From: Acidobacteriaceae bacterium
GTDB lineage: Bacteria > Acidobacteriota > Terriglobia > Terriglobales > Acidobacteriaceae
Direction: 5' to 3'
Assembly (NCBI GenBank): GCA_013361705.1
Contig: JABFXN010000409.1
Span: 1-34,827, forward strand
DNA length: 34,827 nucleotides
Within the stretch, counting starts at the first letter, position 1. Every line of letters begins with the position of its first letter. The notes under the pieces are model-generated. The model did not search any database. It was given only the letters and a program-made list of their open reading frames with translations, and was not told where the DNA came from. The position numbers were made by a program, and so were the translations under genes. Shown piece by piece: positions 30,300 to 34,827 of this stretch.

Positions 30300-30791
30300 C
30301 TAGAGAAGCGACTGGATCGTCTTCTCAAAGTCTTCCTTGTTGCCGAAGCCCTGCTTCACCGCGCGGATCTTTCCCGTGCGATCGATCAGATACGTAACCG
30401 GCAAAGCATCGGTAATCCCGTACGCTGCAGCAGACTTTCCCTTGTTCACACCCATGGGATACGTGATCTTCAGTTTGCGGGCAACCGGACCGGCGACCTT
30501 CCATCCACCTTCATCCATAGAGACGCCCAGAACCACGAATCCCTTGTCCTTATACTTCTGCGAAAACTCTTCAAACCATGGCATCTCGACTCGACACGGA
30601 GCACACCACGTCGCCCAGAGGTTGAGCAGAATCACCTTGCCCTTGTACTGCGACAGGTTGATGGTCTGCCCGGACTCCGAAACGACCGAAAGCGCGGGAG
30701 CCACTTTGCCCACAGGCAAAGGGTCCGCAAAAAACGGCTGCGCGGAAGCGAACGTAAGTGCTGCGAGAACCGCCGAACGAAGGAGTTTCAT
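30300..30791 (-). CDS. TlpA/ResA-like thioredoxin-fold protein
   Basis: This is a 163-residue exported thiol-disulfide protein. A signal peptide (LLRSAVLAALTFASAQPFFA) precedes a thioredoxin/AhpC-TSA domain with the redox motif WATWCAPCR (Cys63, Cys66) and a cis-proline loop (ALPVTYLID). The TlpA pattern NLWATWCAPC with GVSMDEGGW suggests a periplasmic reductase for cytochrome c maturation or other thiol targets, which cannot be told from sequence. I chose the ATG at 30791 where the signal peptide starts; the track start at 30842 lacks support. No ribosome site is visible, and TACAAT ends nine bases before the ATG, so the transcript may be nearly leaderless. A strong terminator follows. Confidence 0.88.
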   Translation of the reverse strand: MKLLRSAVLAALTFASAQPFFADPLPVGKVAPALSVVSESGQTINLSQYKGKVILLNLWATWCAPCRVEMPWFEEFSQKYKDKGFVVLGVSMDEGGWKVAGPVARKLKITYPMGVNKGKSAAAYGITDALPVTYLIDRTGKIRAVKQGFGNKEDFEKTIQSLL

Positions 30792-30800
30792 CGTGTGTTT

Positions 30801-30806
30801 ATTGTA
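30801..30806 (-). promoter_or_regulatory. Possible -10 box of the TlpA-like gene (near-leaderless)
   Basis: TACAAT on the minus strand lies nine bases before the ATG at 30791, which would leave a leader of only a few bases. Confidence 0.4.
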
Positions 30807-30826
30807 GATGGCGTAGTGCGCGGCAT

Positions 30827-31165
30827 GTCTTTTGTTTGTCATTTCGCGCTTTTCTAGCTGTGCCTCAGCGGCTAAAGCCGCGTATTTTCTAGCGCTGATA
30901 CGGCATGGCTAAAGCCATGCCCTTAAGCAAGGCGGAGCGCCTTTGGCGCTTCACGATCAGGAAAGCGCGGATCTGGTGGCAAACCATCATTGTAGCGACA
31001 AGGTAGGAGCCGGGTGCCCCATGTCCCTCGGGGACATGGGTGTTCGAGCGAAGCGAGACCGTCTTTCATCCGTTTCGACTCACTCTCGTAAAACAGCAAA
31101 AACCGGTTCGCGCGTAGCGCGAATGCCCACATAAGCTTCGCGTATGTGGGGCACCCGGTGTATCG
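30827..31165. repeat. Composite block of interspersed palindromes
   Basis: It holds a truncated TGTCATTTCG element, CAGCGGCTAAAGCCGC, the hairpin GGCATGGCTAAAGCCATGCC (30902-30921), CTTAAGCAA, a GGCGGAGCGCC-type hairpin and two GGCACCC-bordered elements (CCCATGTCCCTCGGGGACATGG near 31020 and CCCACATAAGCTTCGCGTATGTGGG near 31128). It fills the gap between the TlpA-like gene and pump 3. No gene is supported in it. Confidence 0.8.
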
Positions 31166-31215
31166 CAACTCTAGGCTTGTGTCGCCTCGTCATGACGATG
31201 TGCTGGCAGCAGGGA

Positions 31216-34200
31216 CTAGACCACCGGAGTCACGATCAAGCTCAACAGCATCGAGACTACCAGACCGCCGATCACCGCAATTGCCAGCGGCTGCAACATC
31301 TGTGAGCCCGAGCCCAGCGCGAAGGCCAACGGCAGCATGCCGCAGATTGCTGCTGTTGCCGTCATCAGGATGGGACGCAGCCGGCGCTGCGCTGCATGCA
31401 TCATCGCATCGTAGGCTGAACCGCCGTCACGGCGGTAGCGTTCGTCGGCATCGAGCAGCAGGATGCCGTTCTTCGCCACAATGCCGATAACCATAATCAG
31501 GCCCATGAACGAGGCCACGTTGAAGGTCGTTCTCGTCACCAGCAGCGCCAACACCACACCGGAAATCGACAAGACCGACGAGGTAAGAATCGCAATCGGC
31601 GCATACAGATTGCGGAACTCCATCAGCAACACACCGAAGACCAGTGCGAGCGAGAGCAACAGCACCTGCAACAACTGACGGAACGACTGCTGCTGTTCCT
31701 GGTAGGTTCCGCCGTACTCTATGCGCACCGAGGACGGCAGGTGCATGGCATCAACCGTCTGCTGTACGCGCGCGATGGCGCTGCCGAGGTCAGTCCCTTC
31801 GAGCTGTGCTGTCACTGTCACCAGGCGCTGCAGGTTCTCGCGCCGGATCTGGTTTTGTGGCGGAAGCTGCGTCACCTGCGCCAGTGAACCGAGCGTCGCC
31901 AGCTTACCCGTTGCGCTGTTGAAGACCGTGTTCTGCATCGCATCCAGCGACCTGCGGGTCTCGTCGCCCAGGCGAACACGGATGGTGTACGGTCTGCCGT
32001 TTGCGATCAGAGGATCGGTTGTATTGACACCATCGAGGATCGAGGTCGCATCTTCAGCAACCTCCTGCGGTGTGAAACCCAGGCGAGCAGCCACCACGGG
32101 ATCGACCTGGAAGTTGGTTCCCGAACCGCTGATGGTGTTCTCAATTCCGTTCTCCACGCTGACGACACCGGGAATCTTACTGATAGCATCGCCGACGCGC
32201 GGAGCGACATCGTCCAGCACAGCGAAGTTGTCGCAGAAGAGTTTGATCTGGATCGGCTCCGGTGCATTCGACAGATCGTTGATCATGTCCTGCAGCACCT
32301 GGATGAACTCCACATCCAGCTCCGGCTCGGCTTTCTTGATCTGCGCGCGCGCATCGGCGATCACTTCGTCGATGCCGCGGTCACGGCTCTTCTTCAGCCG
32401 CACGGTCATGTCGCCCGTGTTCGCTTCCGTCACAGCGGCCAGGCCCATCTGCAGGCCGGTGCGGCGCGAAGTGCTATCCACCTCCGGCATGGAGTGGAGG
32501 ATACGATTCACATGCTCGAGGACACGATTCGTCTCGGTCAACGAGCTACCTGCGGGCATGATGTAGTCCAGAATGAAGCCGCCTTCATCCATCTCCGGCA
32601 GCAGGTCCGAACCCAGGGCGCGATATCCGGCATACGTGCCTACCACGAGCAGGGCGCAGATACCCAGCAGCATCGCCGGACGTGCCAGGGACCATGCCAG
32701 CACACGATGGTGTGTAGCAATGACACGTGTCATCAGCTTGCCGTGATGTTCTTCGTGACGCTTCCCTTCCTCGCCGTTCTTATGATCGCGCAGCAGAGCG
32801 AGGCTTAACGCCGGGGTCCAGGTGACGGCCAGAAGCAGTGAGGTCAACAGCGCCACCGTCATCGTGATGGCCAGCGCGCGGAAGAAGCTCCCGGTCACAC
32901 CCGTAACCGCGACCAGCGGGAGAAAGACCACCACCGGAGTAATCGTAGAGCCCACCAACGGCGCCGAGATCTCCTTCAGCGCAAGCCGCGCAGCGTTAGC
33001 GCGTGATTGGCCAGTGTCGCGGTGCAGCACGATGTTCTCGACCACCACGATGGCGTCATCGATTACAAGGCCGATCGCCGCCGCCAAGCCACCCAGCGTC
33101 ATCAGGTTGAAGCTCTGTCCGATGGCCCACAGCACCAGCACCGTGATCGCCACGGTTACCGGAATCACCAGACCGGCCACGAGTGACGAGCTCCAGTCGC
33201 CCAGGAAGAGGAACAGAATCACACAGGCCAGCAGCAGGCCGATCATGATGGCGTCGCGCACGCTGCGGATGCTCTCGCGCACCAACTCTGCCTGGTCGTA
33301 GTAGAGCTTCATCTGCACACCGGCGGGCAGGTTCTTCTTCAACTGCTCCACCTGCGCGGAGACAGCATCAGCCACTGCAACCGTATTGCTGGAAGGCTGC
33401 CGCGTGATGTTCATCAACACGGCCGCGTGATTGTCGGCCGTCACCGTCGTATATACGGGCAACACGCCCGGCTGCACCGTCGCGACATCGCTTACACGCA
33501 CGGCGGTTCCACTGGCGGTCGCCTTCACCACCAGGCGCCCTAGCTGGTCAGCATCATGCGCCTGCGCTCCTACCAGGCCAAGGATGAGCTGATGGTTTTC
33601 TTCATAAAGTCCAGGCGAGTCGACGATGTTCGAGGCCTGCACCGCATTCACGATATCCAGGATGGTGACATTGGTCGCCTGCAGCCGCGCCATGTTGGGC
33701 ACGATATGAAACTCCGGCACCTTGCCGCCCTGCACCGTGACCATGCTGACGCCCGAGACACGGTTCAACGGCGGCTTCAACGTATAAGTCGCCAGCTCCC
33801 ATAGCTCAGTCTGCGACAACGTGTCGGAGGTCAGACTGTAACCAATGATGGGAAAGGTGGCAAAGGTCAGCCGATTGGTAGTGATGACCGCCGTTGCCGG
33901 CAGTGTCTGCCGAACCTTGCTTAGCGCTGCATCCACAAGCTGCAGCGTGCGGAACATATCCATGTTCCAGTCGAAGAACAGGCTCACCTCAGCCGATCCG
34001 CGGCTGGTGTTCGAACGCACGGTCGCCAGCCCGGGGACAGAATTCATCGCGTCCTCAATCGGCTTGGTGATCGTGACCTGCATCTGCTCCACCGGCATGA
34101 CGCCGTTGTCTACGCCGATGACGACGCGCGGGAAGTTCGTCTCAGGAAAGACGCTGATCGGCACCTTCTGCGAGGCGTAGATACCGGCCAGCGACAGCAC

Positions 34201-34269
34201 GATCAGAAAGAAGAAGATCGATGAGCGATACCGCTCCAGCCAGAAGGGCTTTTCCGGATGGGAGATCAT
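31216..34269 (-). CDS. RND efflux inner-membrane pump (pump 3)
   Basis: This 1017-residue RND transporter opens with ERYRSSIFFFLIVLSLAGIYA and SVFPETNFPRVVIGV. The TM4 Asp pair (GLVIDDAIVVVEN) and the TM10 lysine (GIVAKNGILLLDADE) are present. Several features, including the short periplasmic loops and the GGFILDYIMPAGSS segment, place it apart from the AcrB-like pumps 1 and 2, in a branch between the drug (HAE) and heavy-metal (HME) groups; the substrate is unknown. The TM6-TM7 cytoplasmic loop is rich in His and charged residues (RDHKNGEEGKRHEEHHGK). The chain ends directly after TM12 (SLIVTPVV) with almost no cytoplasmic tail. It overlaps the adaptor gene by 4 bp (ATGA). No outer-membrane channel gene follows within the window. 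Confidence 0.92.
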   Translation of the reverse strand: MISHPEKPFWLERYRSSIFFFLIVLSLAGIYASQKVPISVFPETNFPRVVIGVDNGVMPVEQMQVTITKPIEDAMNSVPGLATVRSNTSRGSAEVSLFFDWNMDMFRTLQLVDAALSKVRQTLPATAVITTNRLTFATFPIIGYSLTSDTLSQTELWELATYTLKPPLNRVSGVSMVTVQGGKVPEFHIVPNMARLQATNVTILDIVNAVQASNIVDSPGLYEENHQLILGLVGAQAHDADQLGRLVVKATASGTAVRVSDVATVQPGVLPVYTTVTADNHAAVLMNITRQPSSNTVAVADAVSAQVEQLKKNLPAGVQMKLYYDQAELVRESIRSVRDAIMIGLLLACVILFLFLGDWSSSLVAGLVIPVTVAITVLVLWAIGQSFNLMTLGGLAAAIGLVIDDAIVVVENIVLHRDTGQSRANAARLALKEISAPLVGSTITPVVVFLPLVAVTGVTGSFFRALAITMTVALLTSLLLAVTWTPALSLALLRDHKNGEEGKRHEEHHGKLMTRVIATHHRVLAWSLARPAMLLGICALLVVGTYAGYRALGSDLLPEMDEGGFILDYIMPAGSSLTETNRVLEHVNRILHSMPEVDSTSRRTGLQMGLAAVTEANTGDMTVRLKKSRDRGIDEVIADARAQIKKAEPELDVEFIQVLQDMINDLSNAPEPIQIKLFCDNFAVLDDVAPRVGDAISKIPGVVSVENGIENTISGSGTNFQVDPVVAARLGFTPQEVAEDATSILDGVNTTDPLIANGRPYTIRVRLGDETRRSLDAMQNTVFNSATGKLATLGSLAQVTQLPPQNQIRRENLQRLVTVTAQLEGTDLGSAIARVQQTVDAMHLPSSVRIEYGGTYQEQQQSFRQLLQVLLLSLALVFGVLLMEFRNLYAPIAILTSSVLSISGVVLALLVTRTTFNVASFMGLIMVIGIVAKNGILLLDADERYRRDGGSAYDAMMHAAQRRLRPILMTATAAICGMLPLAFALGSGSQMLQPLAIAVIGGLVVSMLLSLIVTPVV

Positions 34270-34827
34270 TCCTTCTCGTCTCCCTCATCGGCTTTACCGA
34301 TCTTTACCTTGGTGCCCTCTTCCAGCGCATAGGCACCGTTGGTGACAACGGTCTCTGAACCGTTCAAGCCCAGTGTGATCTGGATATCTTCGCCGTCGGT
34401 AATACCAGTCTGTACCTTCACCTTGTGAGCGGTGCTGTCGGCCTTGACCACCATCACGGACTTGGTGCCATCCTGCGCCGTGATCACCGCAGCGACGGGC
34501 ACCTTTACGGCCTGCGGCACCGAGCGTCCTGCAATCGCGACCCGTACCGGTGTGCCCGCCTTATACTTGCCGGCTGCATTGTCGACACGCAGCCATACTT
34601 CGATAGTCGTGCTGCCGGGATCGACTGCGGGACTGATCAGCGTCACTTTCGCAGGCACGGGATCGGTCACGCCCGGAACCATAATCTGCGCCTCGTTCCC
34701 GAGAGCCAACCGCTGCACCACGATCTGTGCGAGATGCACCTTGGCAATCAGCGCCGAAGTGTCCATCACTGTGATCAACGGCGAACCGGCGGTCACCGTC
34801 TCTCCGGGAAAGAGAGGACGGTCGGTC
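34266..34827 (-). CDS. RND periplasmic adaptor of pump 3, 5' end outside the window (partial)
   Basis: The reading frame stays open to the right edge, so the start and N-terminus are missing; the GTG used in the track at 34796 is internal. About 187 residues are visible, from the second lipoyl half-motif (RPLFPGETVTAGSPLITV) through the beta-barrel (VHLAQIVVQRLALGNEAQIMV) and membrane-proximal domains to an acidic tail (KADEGDEKE). This is the C-terminal half of a membrane fusion protein. It overlaps the start of the pump 3 gene by 4 bp, so the two form an operon with the adaptor first. Confidence 0.9.
   Translation of the reverse strand, partial: TDRPLFPGETVTAGSPLITVMDTSALIAKVHLAQIVVQRLALGNEAQIMVPGVTDPVPAKVTLISPAVDPGSTTIEVWLRVDNAAGKYKAGTPVRVAIAGRSVPQAVKVPVAAVITAQDGTKSVMVVKADSTAHKVKVQTGITDGEDIQITLGLNGSETVVTNGAYALEEGTKVKIGKADEGDEKE

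Overview
The window looks like chromosomal DNA of an Acidobacteriota bacterium, probably class Terriglobia (Terriglobus/Granulicella/Edaphobacter-like). This is an inference from moderately high G+C, gene content (GH79-type hydrolase, several RND pumps, a DoxX/ECF-sigma/bufferin locus) and many short interspersed palindromes of the GGGCTNAAGCCC and TGTCATTTCG types at gene ends. No rRNA, tRNA, CRISPR array, phage or transposase gene was seen. About 24 protein genes are supported; two are cut by the window edges (HD-domain protein at the left, RND membrane-fusion protein at the right).

Layout. 1-4660: end of an HD-domain protein, a GlxA-type AraC regulator, a methyl-accepting chemotaxis protein, a small secreted protein and a TetR regulator. 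4915-6462: a secreted GH79 (heparanase/beta-glucuronidase-like) hydrolase whose upstream region carries the same 18-bp palindrome as the TetR/secreted-protein intergenic region, which suggests a small regulon. 6704-12965: a complete RND pump operon on the minus strand (inner-membrane pump, adaptor, outer-membrane lipoprotein) with a divergent ArsR regulator. 13216-20202: a second complete RND pump (lipoprotein adaptor, pump, TolC-like protein) with a divergent TetR and a perfect 19-bp palindrome placed between the -35 and -10 boxes. 20462-20875: a DUF1348 protein. 21047-25608: a bufferin locus (bufA-like precursor, MNIO enzyme BufB, partner BufC) on the minus strand, next to a DUF1223 thioredoxin-like protein, and facing a plus-strand DoxX - ECF sigma - zinc-finger anti-sigma operon. 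25876-27585: a small membrane protein and an AmpH-type serine hydrolase. 27888-30791: an orphan multi-PAS histidine kinase, a small membrane protein and a TlpA-like thioredoxin. 31216-34827: a third RND pump and its adaptor.

How the parts work together. The most interesting unit is 21047-25608. The bufferin precursor has two SCKGKxDC modules, which in characterised systems are the kind of cysteines modified by MNIO enzymes to bind copper. Two promoter-like elements with the same form, CTGTAACC-N15-TCTC, lie in front of bufA (minus) and in front of doxX-sigma-antisigma (plus). This suggests that the local ECF sigma factor drives both its own operon and the bufferin operon. A strong stem-loop between bufA and bufB could make the small precursor more abundant than its enzyme.

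A second theme is dispersed palindromic DNA. Almost every intergenic gap over 150 bp is filled by hairpin elements. Several copies share a GGCTNAAGCC core while the outer stem pairs differ in a compensating way, which points to selection on structure. Two copies of a separate nested-hairpin element lie directly 5' of minus-strand start codons. All functions are read from sequence and memory of families; no database search was run.
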